From contig NZ_JAJOZC010000001.1 in assembly GCF_023701695.1 (NCBI RefSeq), positions 4,277,894-4,341,893 of the forward strand: a DNA stretch of 64,000 bases. Reading direction: 5' to 3'. A model generated the notes under the pieces. It had not been told where the DNA came from. It did not search any database and saw only the letters and a program-made list of their open reading frames with translations. A program made the translations under genes and the position numbers. Shown piece after piece: positions 1 to 9,295 of the stretch. Every line of letters begins with the position of its first letter. Within the stretch, counting starts at the first letter, position 1. This stretch comes from Streptomyces sp. RKAG290. Lineage in GTDB: Bacteria > Actinomycetota > Actinomycetes > Streptomycetales > Streptomycetaceae.

Positions 1-158
1 GCAAGGGGTTGGTGGGCGCCGGAGGCGCCGCTGACCAGGACGAACGCGCGGCGCGCACGCAGCGTGAGTGATCGAAATGCGGCGAATGTCCGGGCGTGTA
101 AGTCTGGTCGAGGCCCCACCGGGGCCACCCCCACGCACCCCACAGAGGAGTGAACAGC

Positions 159-353
159 ATGGGCATCGCCGACCAGTTCAAGGACAAGGCGCAGGATCTT
201 GCCGGCCAGGCGCAGAAGAAGATGAAGGACGGCAAGGGCGAGAACCGGGGCCGGTCGCAGAATGCGTCCGACCGGGCCTCGGACGCGTCTGAGCGGGGTC
301 GTGACAGGGCCCGGGGTGCGGCGGACGACCTTCGCGAGAAGTTCGACCGTTGA
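159..353 (+). CDS. Small CsbD-like hydrophilic stress-type protein
   Basis: A 64-residue, very hydrophilic and almost entirely helix-forming protein starting MGIADQFKDKAQDLAGQAQ and rich in Lys, Arg, Asp, Gly and Ala. This is the look of CsbD-type small proteins, which are general-stress proteins of unknown biochemistry. It has no signal peptide and no membrane segment. ATG 159 is chosen over an in-frame GTG at 150 because GAGGAG at 145-150 sits 8 bases ahead of it. It stands alone and is followed by a strong terminator. Family assignment rests on composition and the N-terminal repeat-like KxKAQ pattern, so it is moderate. Confidence 0.65.
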   Translation: MGIADQFKDKAQDLAGQAQKKMKDGKGENRGRSQNASDRASDASERGRDRARGAADDLREKFDR

Positions 354-386
354 CGTCTGCGCTTTCGCTAGTTGCGCGTTGAGGGA

Positions 387-414
387 CGCGCCCGGTTTCC
401 GGGCGCGCCCCTTT
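387..414 (+). terminator. Rho-independent terminator after the CsbD-like gene
   Basis: A 9-bp perfect stem (387-395 with 399-407) closes a TTT loop and is followed by CCCCTTTT. It lies 33 bases after the stop of the small CsbD-like gene. Confidence 0.75.
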
Positions 415-461
415 TCTCTGTCTCCAGGGCGCCTTGGCGGCCCAGCCGCGTCGGGGCGGAT

Positions 462-1097
462 CTACCCCAGCGCCCTCTCCAGTGCGTCGAACGCCGCATC
501 TACCCGCGCCCCGTGGTCGTCCGCCAGTGCCGCCGCCGGCTCTCCCGCGAGGAGGCGGCGGGCGGTGGTGGCGTAGACCGAGCGGTAGGCCGCGACGGTC
601 AGGGCCGCCGCGAGCTCCGGGTCGGCGAATCCGGAGCCGGTCCCGGCGAAGGTCCGTGCCAGGGCGTGCTCCAGGTCCTCCACGCCCTCGCGGGCGCGGG
701 CGCGCAGGGCGGGCGAGGCCAGGACGATCCGCCAGAAGGCGGGGAAGTCGTCGTCCACCGCGGACAGCGGATGGCGCTGGTCGAGGAGCCCGAGCGCCAG
801 GCCGCGCAGGGCGGCCAGCGGGGACTGCCCCGGCCCCCGCTCCCGTACGGCCTGGGTGAACAGTTCGATCGCCTGGGGGATGCGGTCGAGGAAGAGATCC
901 TCCTTGCGCGGGAAGTAGTTGAAGACCGTCATGGCGGAGACGTCGGCGGCCCGGGCGACCTCCGCGACGGTCACCTCGTCGAAACCGCCCGTGAGGAACA
1001 GCCCCGTCGCCACGTCCGAGATCCGCTGCCGCGTCGCCCGCTTCTTCCGCTCCCGCAGCGGCAGTTCCGCTTCCTGGCCTTCCCGGTCCTTCGTCAT
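462..1097 (-). CDS. TetR-family transcriptional regulator
   Basis: A 211-residue one-component repressor. Residues about 20-66 form the TetR DNA-binding domain, ending in the typical SAMTVFNYFPRKEDLF recognition helix region. The C-terminal ligand domain is unlike anything I can name. ATG 1097 is divergent from the FAD monooxygenase, whose start is only 63 bases away, so this repressor very likely controls that gene and itself through the AT-rich repeats between them. The ligand is unknown; a phenolic or antibiotic-like substrate of the monooxygenase is a natural guess. Confidence 0.85.
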   Translation of the reverse strand: MTKDREGQEAELPLRERKKRATRQRISDVATGLFLTGGFDEVTVAEVARAADVSAMTVFNYFPRKEDLFLDRIPQAIELFTQAVRERGPGQSPLAALRGLALGLLDQRHPLSAVDDDFPAFWRIVLASPALRARAREGVEDLEHALARTFAGTGSGFADPELAAALTVAAYRSVYATTARRLLAGEPAAALADDHGARVDAAFDALERALG

Positions 1098-1101
1098 GGC
1101 G

Positions 1102-1143
1102 AAAACTCTAGCGAGAAAACTATAGCGAACATACTTTTATAGT
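1102..1143. promoter_or_regulatory. Candidate TetR operator between tetR and monooxygenase
   Basis: An AT-rich 63-bp divergent spacer in a GC-rich chromosome. It holds a direct repeat AAAACTMTAGCGA at 1102-1114 and 1116-1128 (period 14) and an inverted repeat ACTATA (1119-1124) with TATAGT (1138-1143). Both promoters must lie here. Inference: binding site of the adjacent TetR protein. Confidence 0.5.
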
Positions 1144-1160
1144 GACTAAAGTTATCTGGC

Positions 1161-2752
1161 ATGGATCTCATGACGCGCTACGACGTGGTGGTCTCCGGCG
1201 CCGGACCCGTCGGCCTGCTGCTCGGCTGCGAACTGCGGCTCGGCGGGGTGGACCGGGTACTGATCGTCGAGCGCATGGCCGAACCGGACGAGACGATCAA
1301 GGCGGGGGCCGTCAACACCCCCACCGTCATGGCCCTCGACCGGCGGGGGATGCTGCCCGCCCTGGTGCAGGTGCAGCGGCGGGCGATGGAGCTGTTCCGG
1401 GAGTTCCAGCGGGCGCGCGGCGGCGACGAAAACACCCCACCGCCCCCGAAGTTCGCCGGCCACTTCGCCGGGATCATGCTGGACGCCCGGCTGCTGGACG
1501 CGGCGGACCCGGCCTTCGCCGACGCCGGTCCGGCCGGTGACGTGGGGCTGGTGCCGCAGGCCGCGCTGGAGCGGCTGCTCGCCGACCGTGCCCGGGAGCT
1601 CGGCGTCGAGCTGCGCAGGGGGGTCGAGCTGACCGGCTTCGAGCAGGACGACGACGGGGTGACCGTGCACCTGGCACCCGCCGGCGGCCCGGCGCCCGAG
1701 TCCGTGCGCGCGGGCCGGCTGGTCGGCTGCGACGGCGGGCGCAGCACCGTGCGCAAGCTCGCCGGCTTCGACTTCCCCGGGACGCCGCCGGAGATCACCG
1801 GTTACCAGGCGATGGTCGGCCTGGCCGGCGCCGAAGGGCTCGGAGCCGGCTGGATCGCGACGGACGCCGGCCTGTACGCCTACGGCCCGGTGCCCGGCCG
1901 CATCCTCACCGTCGAGTTCGACGGACCGCCCGCCGACCGCACGACGCCCGTCACCGCCGAGGAGCTGCAGGGCAGTCTGCGCCGGGTGTCCGGCGTGGAC
2001 GTCACCGTGACCGAGGTGCGCACGGCGACGCGGTTCACCGACAACTGCCGTCAGGTCACGGACTACCGGGCCGGCCGGGTGCTCCTCGCGGGCGACGCGG
2101 CCCATGTGCACTCACCGTTCGGCGGGCAGGGGCTGAACCTCGGCATCGGGGACGCGATGAACCTGGGCTGGAAGCTCGCCGCCGTGGTGTGCGGCCGGGC
2201 GCCGGAGAGCCTCCTCGACTCGTACACGGCCGAACGGCATCCGATCGGCGCCTGGGTGCTGGAATGGAGCCGCGCCCAGGTCGCCCTCATGCGGCCGGAG
2301 TCGCACGCACGCTCGCTGCGGGCGGTGGTCACCGACCTGACCCGTACCGTCGACGGCACCACCCACCTGGTCAAGAAGATCTCCGGCGTCTGGCAGCACT
2401 ACGACCTGCCGGGCAGTCATCCGCTGGTCGGACGCAGCGCACCCGACCTGGAACTCGCCGACGGCAGCCGGCTCGCCGACCACCTGCACGGCGGCCGCGC
2501 ACTGCTCCTGGACCTGGCCGACGACCCGAAGCTGCGGGCCGAGGCCGAGGGCTACGGCGGCCGGGTGGACGTCCGGGCCGCCGCCTGCCCCGGCCGTCCG
2601 GAACTGGCCGGGCTGCTGGTGCGCCCCGACGGGTTCACGGCCTGGGCCGCCGACCGGCAGGGGCCGGACGCCGGGCGGGAGCAGGCGGGCCAGGAGCCGG
2701 GGAGCCGGTGGCGGACGCGTTGGAGCGGTGGTTCGGAGCGCCCGCAGCGTGA
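1161..2752 (+). CDS. FAD-dependent aromatic monooxygenase (frameshift near the 3' end)
   Basis: A class A flavoprotein hydroxylase of the PgaE/rifampicin-monooxygenase type, using NAD(P)H and O2 to hydroxylate an aromatic substrate. Seen: GAGPVG dinucleotide-binding motif at residues 13-18, a CDGGRS (DG) motif near 189 and the FAD ribityl motif GDAAH near 311, followed by SPFGGQGLN. The final thioredoxin-like domain is present but its last residues (EPVADALERWFGAPAA) are in another frame. One G missing from the GGGG run at 2699-2702 explains this; adding it gives about 530 residues, normal for the family. Without it the frame runs on to 4118, antisense to the protease. Divergent from tetR; substrate unknown. 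Confidence 0.85.
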
Positions 2753-2780
2753 GCCCCGGCGCCTTCCCGCAGGGCGGCCC

Positions 2781-5700
2781 TCAGCGCGGCGGCAGCGGCG
2801 GCCGGCGGCGGTCGGGGACGTCGGAGTAGGTCGGGGCCGTCGCCGGCGGGTTCGCGGCCAGCAGGTCAAGGGCCGCCCACACCGCGTCGTCGAGCACCGC
2901 GTGCCGGCCCTCCGCCCAGTCGAGCGGGGTGCGCAGGGCCTCCAGGTCCGGTTCGACCCCGTGGTTCTCCACCGACCAGCCCCAGGCGTCGAACCAGGCC
3001 GCGTTCATCGGCACCGTGATCACCGTGCCGTCGCCCAGCTGGTGCCGGCCGGTCATGCCGACCACCCCGCCCCAGGTGCGCTGCCCCACCACCGGGCCCA
3101 GTTTCAGCAGGCGGAACGCGGCGGTGATCATGTCGCCGTCGGAGGACGTCGCCTCGTCGGCAAGCGCGACCACCGGGCCCCGTGGGGCGTTGGAGGCGTA
3201 CGACACCGGCTGGGCGTTGCGGGTCAGGTCCCAGCCGAGGATGGTGCGGGTGAGCTTCTCGACGACCAGTTCGCTGATGTGGCCGCCCGCGTTGCCGCGC
3301 ACGTCCACGATCAGGGCCGGCCGGGAGACCTCCAGGCGCAGGTCCCGGTTGAACTGGGCCCAGCCGGAGCCGCCCATGTCGGGGATGTGCAGGTACCCGC
3401 AGCGGCCGCCGCTCACCTCCCGTACGACCTCACGGCGTTTGGCCACCCAGTCCTGGTAGCGCAGCGGGCGTTCGTCGACCAGGGGGACGACCGCCACGCG
3501 GCGGGCGCGGCCCTCGCCGCCGGCGGGCAGGAAGGTCAGCTCGACCGTCGTGCCGCCCGCCGCGGAGAGCAGCGGGTAGGGGCCGGTGACCGGGTCGACC
3601 GCGCGGCCGTCGACATGGGTGAGGACCGCGCCCTCCCTGATGCCCGTACCGGCCAGGGGCGAACGGGCCTTGGAGTCCGAGGAGTCGCCGGGCAGGATGC
3701 GCTGGATGGTCCAGTCGCCGTCCCGGCACACCAGGTTCGCGCCCAGCAGGCCGATCGCCCGCTGGTAGTGCGGCGGGCCCTCGTTGCGGCGTGCGGGCGC
3801 CACGTACGCGTGGGAGGTGCCCAGCTCGCCCAGCACCTCACGCAGCAGATCGGCGAACTCGTCGGGGGTAGAGACGCGTTCGACCAGCGGGCGGTACTGG
3901 TCCAGGATGGCCGGCCAGTCGATGCCGCACATGTCCGGCTCCCAGAAGTAGGAGCGGATGATGCGGCCCGCCTCGTCGTACGCCCCCCGCCACTCCGCGG
4001 GCGGGTCGACGTCGTGCAGGATGCGGCGCAGGTCGAGGAAGACCGTGGAGTCGTTGTCGCCGGGTTCGGACGAGGGGACGGCGCTGAGCTCGCCGTCGTC
4101 CATGACGACGAGCCGTGAGCCGTCGCCGCTGACGGCGAACCAGTCGATGTGGCTGACGAGTTGGGTCTTCTTCGCCTTGGCGATGCTGAAGTGCTCCAGG
4201 GTGGGGCGGCCCGACATGTCCGCCGGGTTGGCGAACGTCTCGCCGAGCGCGCCGGAGATCGGCCAGCGCAGCCAGACCAGCCCGCCGCCGGCGACCGGGT
4301 ACAGCGCCGAGTACTTGGAGGCGGACACCGGGAAGGGCGTGACGCGGTTCTGCAGGCCCTCGAACTCGACGGTGACCGTGGAGCCTTCGGCCGCCCCGGC
4401 CTCGGCGGAGTCCACCGGATCGAGGCCGCCCGCGGCCGGCCGGCCGTCGGGGGAGAGGGCGAAGGGCGACGGGGTCGCCGAGGAGAGCGGGACCAGGTAC
4501 GGGCGGCAGCCGAGCGGGAAGGAGAGGTCGCCGGTGTGCACGTCGTAGACCGGGTCGAAGCCGCGCCAGGAGAGGAAGGCGAGATAGCGGCCGTCCCCCG
4601 TGAAGACGGGATTCTCGTCCTCGAAGCGGCCGTTGGTGACGTCGACGACCACCGGTTCCCCCGGACCCGTGATCCGGGCGAGCTTGATCTTGCGCAGCGA
4701 ACGCCCGATGCCCGGATGCGACCAGGTCAGCCAGGCACCGTCCGGCGAGAAGGCCAGATCGCGGACCGGGCCGTTGACGGACCGGATCAGTTCGGTGGGT
4801 TCGCCGGTGGCGGTCTCCTCGTCGGTGTCCAGGAGCAGCAGCCGGCCGTCGTGCGAGGCGATGGCGAGCCGTTCGCCGTCCGGGTCGGCGATCAGCTCCT
4901 GGACCCGGCCGACCAGGCCGGGGGCGAGCCGGCGCGGCGGACGGTCGCCGCTGGCGCGCGGCAGCGAGGCGATCTCGATCGAGTCCTCGCCCTCCGCGTC
5001 GGTGACGTAGGCGACCTGGCCACCGCTGCCGAGCATCTCCGGCAGCCGGACCCGGACGCCGGGGGTGTCGCTGATGGTGCGGGCGGGGCCGTCGCGGTGG
5101 GTGAGCCAGTACAGGCTGCCGCGTACCGAGACCGCGCTGGCACGGCCGGTCTCGTCGACGGAGAGCGCGTCGACATGGCTGGCGGCCGGCACCTGGTAGC
5201 TGCGCCGCCCGGCCCGCGGCCCGCCGAGCCGGACCGCCAGCTTCCGGGGGCCCGCGGTGGGCGACTCCAGGTCGTCGACCAGCCAGAGTTCCCCGGCGCA
5301 CTGGTAGACGACCCGCCGGCCGTCGCTGGAGGCGTGCCGGGCGTAGAACGCGTCGTGGTCGGTGTGGCGGCGCAGATCGCCGCCGTCGGGCCGGCAGGAG
5401 TAGAGGTTGCCGACGCCCTCGTGGTCGGAGAGGAAGGCGATCCGGCCGCCGACGAACATGGGCGAGTCGAGGTGCCCGCCGATGTCCGGCAGCAGTCGCT
5501 CCCCGTGCAGCCACAGCCGTCCGGTCGCGCCGCCCCGGTACCGCTTCCAGGCGGCCGGCTCGTGCGGGGGTGTGCCGGTGAGCAGCAGGGTGCGCCGTTC
5601 GCCGTCGATGTCGGCGACCGCGATGTCGGAGACCGGGCCCCAGGGAAGCTTGCCGCCGGGGCTGCCGTCGGTGGGCAGGCTGTAGGCCCAGGAGAAGTAC

Positions 5701-6065
5701 GAGAACGGCTGGTTGTGCGAGGAGACGGCGAGGATCTGGGCGGCGTCGCCCGGGTCGGGGGTCCAGCCGCGGACCCGGGCATCCGTCGAGCCCCAGTAGG
5801 TCAGCCGGCGGGCCGGGCCGCCGGCCACGGGTGCGAGGTGGATCTCGGGGTCGAGGCTGCGCCAGGTCGTGTAAGCGATCCGGGTCCCGTCGGGGGAGAA
5901 GCGCGGGTGGCTGACTCTGGTGCGGTCGACGGTCACCCGCCAGGCGCGTCCGGGCTGATCGCCCTCGGGGACGAGGGGGGCGACCCAGAGATCGTCCTCT
6001 GCGGCGAAGCAGAGCAGATCCTCGTGGAGGTGCGGGAACCGGAGATACGAGACGTCGTCACTCAC
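2781..6065 (-). CDS. Tricorn-type protease (S41 family, beta-propeller and PDZ)
   Basis: A 1094-residue homologue of archaeal tricorn, a large cytosolic peptidase that trims proteasome-type peptides. Seen: WD/TolB-like repeats over the first about 650 residues (FSPDGTRIAYT, FSPDGAWLTW), a C1 helical part, a PDZ domain and the C-terminal serine-protease core. Catalytic residues fall where tricorn has them: GTSHAY near 747, SSDGDM near 972 and the Glu of VENHGVEPD near 1031. GTG 6065 is chosen because the sequence from VSDDVSYLRFPHL matches the family N terminus; the longer upstream frame is not protein-like. Convergent with the monooxygenase (28-base gap) and divergent from tetR at 6235. Confidence 0.9.
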   Translation of the reverse strand: MSDDVSYLRFPHLHEDLLCFAAEDDLWVAPLVPEGDQPGRAWRVTVDRTRVSHPRFSPDGTRIAYTTWRSLDPEIHLAPVAGGPARRLTYWGSTDARVRGWTPDPGDAAQILAVSSHNQPFSYFSWAYSLPTDGSPGGKLPWGPVSDIAVADIDGERRTLLLTGTPPHEPAAWKRYRGGATGRLWLHGERLLPDIGGHLDSPMFVGGRIAFLSDHEGVGNLYSCRPDGGDLRRHTDHDAFYARHASSDGRRVVYQCAGELWLVDDLESPTAGPRKLAVRLGGPRAGRRSYQVPAASHVDALSVDETGRASAVSVRGSLYWLTHRDGPARTISDTPGVRVRLPEMLGSGGQVAYVTDAEGEDSIEIASLPRASGDRPPRRLAPGLVGRVQELIADPDGERLAIASHDGRLLLLDTDEETATGEPTELIRSVNGPVRDLAFSPDGAWLTWSHPGIGRSLRKIKLARITGPGEPVVVDVTNGRFEDENPVFTGDGRYLAFLSWRGFDPVYDVHTGDLSFPLGCRPYLVPLSSATPSPFALSPDGRPAAGGLDPVDSAEAGAAEGSTVTVEFEGLQNRVTPFPVSASKYSALYPVAGGGLVWLRWPISGALGETFANPADMSGRPTLEHFSIAKAKKTQLVSHIDWFAVSGDGSRLVVMDDGELSAVPSSEPGDNDSTVFLDLRRILHDVDPPAEWRGAYDEAGRIIRSYFWEPDMCGIDWPAILDQYRPLVERVSTPDEFADLLREVLGELGTSHAYVAPARRNEGPPHYQRAIGLLGANLVCRDGDWTIQRILPGDSSDSKARSPLAGTGIREGAVLTHVDGRAVDPVTGPYPLLSAAGGTTVELTFLPAGGEGRARRVAVVPLVDERPLRYQDWVAKRREVVREVSGGRCGYLHIPDMGGSGWAQFNRDLRLEVSRPALIVDVRGNAGGHISELVVEKLTRTILGWDLTRNAQPVSYASNAPRGPVVALADEATSSDGDMITAAFRLLKLGPVVGQRTWGGVVGMTGRHQLGDGTVITVPMNAAWFDAWGWSVENHGVEPDLEALRTPLDWAEGRHAVLDDAVWAALDLLAANPPATAPTYSDVPDRRRPPLPPR

Positions 6066-6119
6066 CCCCCAATGCTTTCCGGGCGAGGGGGCGGCGGCAA
6101 CTTGTGGTGCGGAACACAA

Positions 6120-6181
6120 GCGAAACGATTTCGTTTCGCTCGACCGGCGAGGTACCGTCGAGGTGTACGAAACAGTTTCGT
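6120..6181. promoter_or_regulatory. Twin GAAAC palindromes, candidate TetR operators
   Basis: Two related inverted repeats lie between the divergent protease and tetR genes: GCGAAACGA-TT-TCGTTTCGC at 6120-6139 (9-bp arms) and ACGAAAC-A-GTTTCGT at 6167-6181 (7-bp arms). Both share the GAAAC/GTTTC core. The first lies 55 bases before the protease start and the second 54 bases before the tetR start, so one repressor could control both directions. Confidence 0.65.
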
Positions 6182-6234
6182 TCGATTGACTGACGTACGA
6201 ATGAGACGGACTCAGCGGAACAGGAGGTCGAGAC

Positions 6235-6807
6235 ATGGCACGGACAAGGCTCACGCCCGAGCGTGAGAGCGAGCTGTACGCCGCCGTGCTCGACCTGCTT
6301 CGCGAGGTCGGCTACGACGCCCTGACCATGGACGCCATCGCCGCGCGCACCCGTTCCAGCAAGGCCACCCTCTACCGCCAGTGGGGGAGCAAGCCCGAGC
6401 TCGTCGTCACGGCCCTGCGGCACAACAAGCCGGTGTCCCTCGGCGAGGTCGACACCGGCTCGCTGCGCGGCGACTTCCATGCCGTGCTGGACCGCACCGA
6501 CGACTGTCAGATGGAGAAGGACTCCGCGCTGATGCGGGGTCTGAGCCATGCCGTCCACGAGAACCCCGACCTCCTCCAGGCCCTGCGCGAACTGCTGATC
6601 GAGCCGGAAATGACCGGCCTCGAGATGCTGCTGCGCCGAGCCGTGGACCGGGGTGAGCTGCGTCCGGACAACCCGGCGCTGAAGTACGTACCGCACATGC
6701 TGATCGGCGCGTTCGCCGCTCGGCAGCTGGTCGAGGACCGCGCTGTCGACCATGCGTTCCTCACCGACTACGTCGACTCCGTGATCCTCCCCGCTCTCGG
6801 AGTCTGA
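6235..6807 (+). CDS. TetR-family regulator of the MMPL exporter
   Basis: A 190-residue TetR repressor with helix-turn-helix TMDAIAARTRSSKATLYRQW at about residues 32-51 and a C-terminal domain of the TetR_C_16/C_11 kind (DNPALKYVPHMLIGAF). ATG 6235 follows CAGGAGG at 6222-6228. The MMPL transporter starts 115 bases downstream on the same strand, so the two probably form an export operon or regulator-pump pair. Autoregulation through the GAAAC palindromes upstream is inferred from their position. Confidence 0.88.
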   Translation: MARTRLTPERESELYAAVLDLLREVGYDALTMDAIAARTRSSKATLYRQWGSKPELVVTALRHNKPVSLGEVDTGSLRGDFHAVLDRTDDCQMEKDSALMRGLSHAVHENPDLLQALRELLIEPEMTGLEMLLRRAVDRGELRPDNPALKYVPHMLIGAFAARQLVEDRAVDHAFLTDYVDSVILPALGV

Positions 6808-6922
6808 CCCCCGTCCCTCGCACGGCCCTCTCCCCACGCCCCACCTGACACGCCGCTCTCGTCGTCGGGCTGGTTCCTCACGCCCTGTTTCCACTCAACG
6901 ACCTGACCGGGAGTACGCCTCC

Positions 6923-9151
6923 GTGGCCACATTCCTCTACAAGCTCGGACGGCTCGCCTTCCGGCGCCGCCGCTATGTCGCCCTCGTCTGGGTGGCACTG
7001 CTGGCGCTCGCCGGATTCGGTGCGGCCTCCGCGTCCACCGCCACCTCCAGCTCCTTCTCGATCCCGGGTACGGAGGCCCAGAAGGCCTTCGACCTGCTGG
7101 AACAGCGATTCCCCGCAGCCAGCGCCGACGGCGCCACCGCACGCATCGTCTTCAAGGCCCCCCAGGGCGAGAAGATGACGGACCCGGCGAACAAGGCCGA
7201 CGTCAAGAAGATCACCGGTGAGCTGAAGTCCGGCTCGGACCAGATCGCCTCGGTCGTCGACCCGTACGCGGGCAAGGCCGTCTCCAAGAACGGCACGACC
7301 GCCTACGTCTCGGTCACCTACAAGGTCAGCTCCATGGAGCTGACCGACGCCACCCGGGACGCCCTTCAGGACGCGGGCGAGACGGCACAGAAGACCGGGA
7401 TGACCGTGGAGATCGGCGGTGACGCGCTCCAGGTGATGCCGGAGACCGGCGCTACCGAGGTCATCGGCATCGCGCTGGCCGCGGTGGTGCTCGTCATCAC
7501 CTTCGGCTCGCTCATCGCGGCGGGGCTGCCGCTGCTCACCGCCCTGATCGGGGTCGGCATCGGCGTCTCGTCGATCACGGCGCTGGCCAACGTGCTCGAC
7601 CTCGGCTCCACCACCTCCACCCTCGCGATGATGATCGGCCTCGCGGTCGGCATCGACTACGCGCTCTTCATCGTCTCCCGCTACCGCGCCGAACTGGCCG
7701 AGGGCCGGGAACGCGAGGAAGCGGCGGGCCGTGCGGTCGGCACGGCGGGTTCCGCGGTCGTCTTCGCCGGGCTCACCGTGGTCATCGCCCTGGTCGGCCT
7801 GGCCGTCGTCAACATCCCGATGCTGTCGAAGATGGGCTTCGCCGCCGCCGGCACGGTCGCCATCGCCGTCCTCATCGCGCTCACCCTCGTCCCCGCCATG
7901 ATGGGCTTCGCGGGCAAGCGGGTCATGGGGCGCAAGGCGCGCAAGGCCGCCGAGGCCGAGAACAAGCCCGACGCCAAGCCGAACATGGGCACCCGCTGGG
8001 CGCGGTTCGTGCTGCGCAAGCCGGTGTGGGTGCTGCTCGTCGGCGTCATCGGTCTCGGCACGATCGCCATCCCGGCCGCCTCGCTGGAGATGGGTCTGCC
8101 GGACGACGGCGCCCAGCCCACCAGCACCACCCAGCGCCGCGCCTACGACCTGCTCTCCGAGGGCTTCGGCCCCGGCTTCAACGGCCCGCTGCTGGTCGTC
8201 GTCGACACGGCGAACAGCTCCGACGGCAAGACCGCAGCCAAGCAGGTCGGTGACGAGATCTCCGGCATGAAGGGTGTCGTCGCCGTCACCCCGGCCACCT
8301 TCAACAAGGCCGGCGACGCGGCGATGATCACCGTCGTCCCGAAGGACCGCCCGAGCTCCGTCGAGACGGAGAACGTGGTCCACGCGATCCGTGACGCGGG
8401 CAAGGACATCAAGTCCGACACCGGCGCCGAGGTCCTGGTCACCGGTGCCACCGCGATGAACATCGACTTCTCGCAGAAGATGAACGACGCGCTGCTGCCG
8501 TATCTGGCGCTCGTCGTCGGCCTCGCCTTCCTGCTGCTGATGGTGGTCTTCCGGTCGGTCCTGGTGCCGCTGAAGGCGGCGCTCGGCTTCCTGCTCTCGG
8601 TCGTCGCGGCCCTGGGCGCGGTCGTCGCGGTCTTCCAGTGGGGCTGGCTCGGCTCGCTCTTCGGGGTGGAGCAGACCGGTCCGATCATGTCGATGATGCC
8701 GATCTTCATGGTGGGTGTCGTCTTCGGTCTCGCGATGGACTACGAGGTCTTCCTCGTGACCCGGATGCGGGAGGCGCACGTCCACGGCGAGAAGCCCGGC
8801 CAGGCCATCGTCACCGGCTTCAAGCACGGCGCCAGGGTCGTCACGGCCGCGGCCGTGATCATGATGGCGGTCTTCTCCGGCTTCATCGGCTCCAGCGAGC
8901 AGATGATCAAGATGATCGGCTTCTCGCTCGCCATCGCCGTCTTCTTCGACGCGTTCGTCGTCCGCATGGCCATCGTGCCCGCGGTCCTCGCGCTGCTCGG
9001 GAAGCGGGCCTGGTGGCTGCCGCGCTGGCTGGACCGGGCGCTGCCCAACGTGGACGTCGAGGGCGAGGGGCTGCGCAAGGAGCTCAGCGACACGGCCTCG
9101 GCCGACTCCGGCCCGGACGCCGGCGGCGAGCGTGAGCTGACCCGCGTCTGA
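6923..9151 (+). CDS. MMPL-family RND exporter
   Basis: A 742-residue inner-membrane transporter of the MmpL/ActII-3 class, which exports lipids or small hydrophobic molecules. It has the duplicated layout: TM1, an extracytoplasmic loop, five TM helices, then the same again. The family motif appears twice as GLAVGIDYALFIVSRYR and GLAMDYEVFLVTRMREA, with the Asp-Tyr pair used for proton relay. The soluble tail after about residue 700 is acidic. GTG 6923 follows GGGAG at 6910-6914. It is likely regulated by the upstream TetR; the substrate is not deducible. Confidence 0.9.
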   Translation: MATFLYKLGRLAFRRRRYVALVWVALLALAGFGAASASTATSSSFSIPGTEAQKAFDLLEQRFPAASADGATARIVFKAPQGEKMTDPANKADVKKITGELKSGSDQIASVVDPYAGKAVSKNGTTAYVSVTYKVSSMELTDATRDALQDAGETAQKTGMTVEIGGDALQVMPETGATEVIGIALAAVVLVITFGSLIAAGLPLLTALIGVGIGVSSITALANVLDLGSTTSTLAMMIGLAVGIDYALFIVSRYRAELAEGREREEAAGRAVGTAGSAVVFAGLTVVIALVGLAVVNIPMLSKMGFAAAGTVAIAVLIALTLVPAMMGFAGKRVMGRKARKAAEAENKPDAKPNMGTRWARFVLRKPVWVLLVGVIGLGTIAIPAASLEMGLPDDGAQPTSTTQRRAYDLLSEGFGPGFNGPLLVVVDTANSSDGKTAAKQVGDEISGMKGVVAVTPATFNKAGDAAMITVVPKDRPSSVETENVVHAIRDAGKDIKSDTGAEVLVTGATAMNIDFSQKMNDALLPYLALVVGLAFLLLMVVFRSVLVPLKAALGFLLSVVAALGAVVAVFQWGWLGSLFGVEQTGPIMSMMPIFMVGVVFGLAMDYEVFLVTRMREAHVHGEKPGQAIVTGFKHGARVVTAAAVIMMAVFSGFIGSSEQMIKMIGFSLAIAVFFDAFVVRMAIVPAVLALLGKRAWWLPRWLDRALPNVDVEGEGLRKELSDTASADSGPDAGGERELTRV

Positions 9152-9248
9152 GCCGTCCCTGAGAGCCGCTGACCTCCGGGGCCACGTCTGAGCGGAGCGC
9201 GGCCCCGGAAGCGCCGGTTACCTGTGGGGACGGGGGGGCCGGAGCGAC

Positions 9249-9282
9249 GAGAGCCCCGTGCACATGGTGCACGGGGGCTCTC
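9249..9282. terminator. Bidirectional terminator hairpin
   Basis: A long stem between the converging MMPL and SsgA-like genes: GAGAGCCCCGTGCAC pairs across an ATG loop with GTGCACGGGGGCTCTC. The right arm has one extra G (5 G against 4 C), so it is either bulged or another run-length error. Confidence 0.75.
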
Positions 9283-9295
9283 GCCATGACACCCG

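Noticed and set aside
1-58. Possible 5' end of a minus-strand gene (RRAFVLVSGASGAH)
   Set aside because: Fewer than 20 codons are visible and no start or ribosome site is convincing; too short to support.
1161-4118. A 985-residue frame covering the monooxygenase and beyond
   Set aside because: After about residue 515 it is antisense to the tricorn-type protease and has no protein-like sequence; the true C terminus of the monooxygenase is in another frame.
4149-6266. A 705-residue plus-strand frame
   Set aside because: Antisense shadow of the protease gene; no domain motifs.
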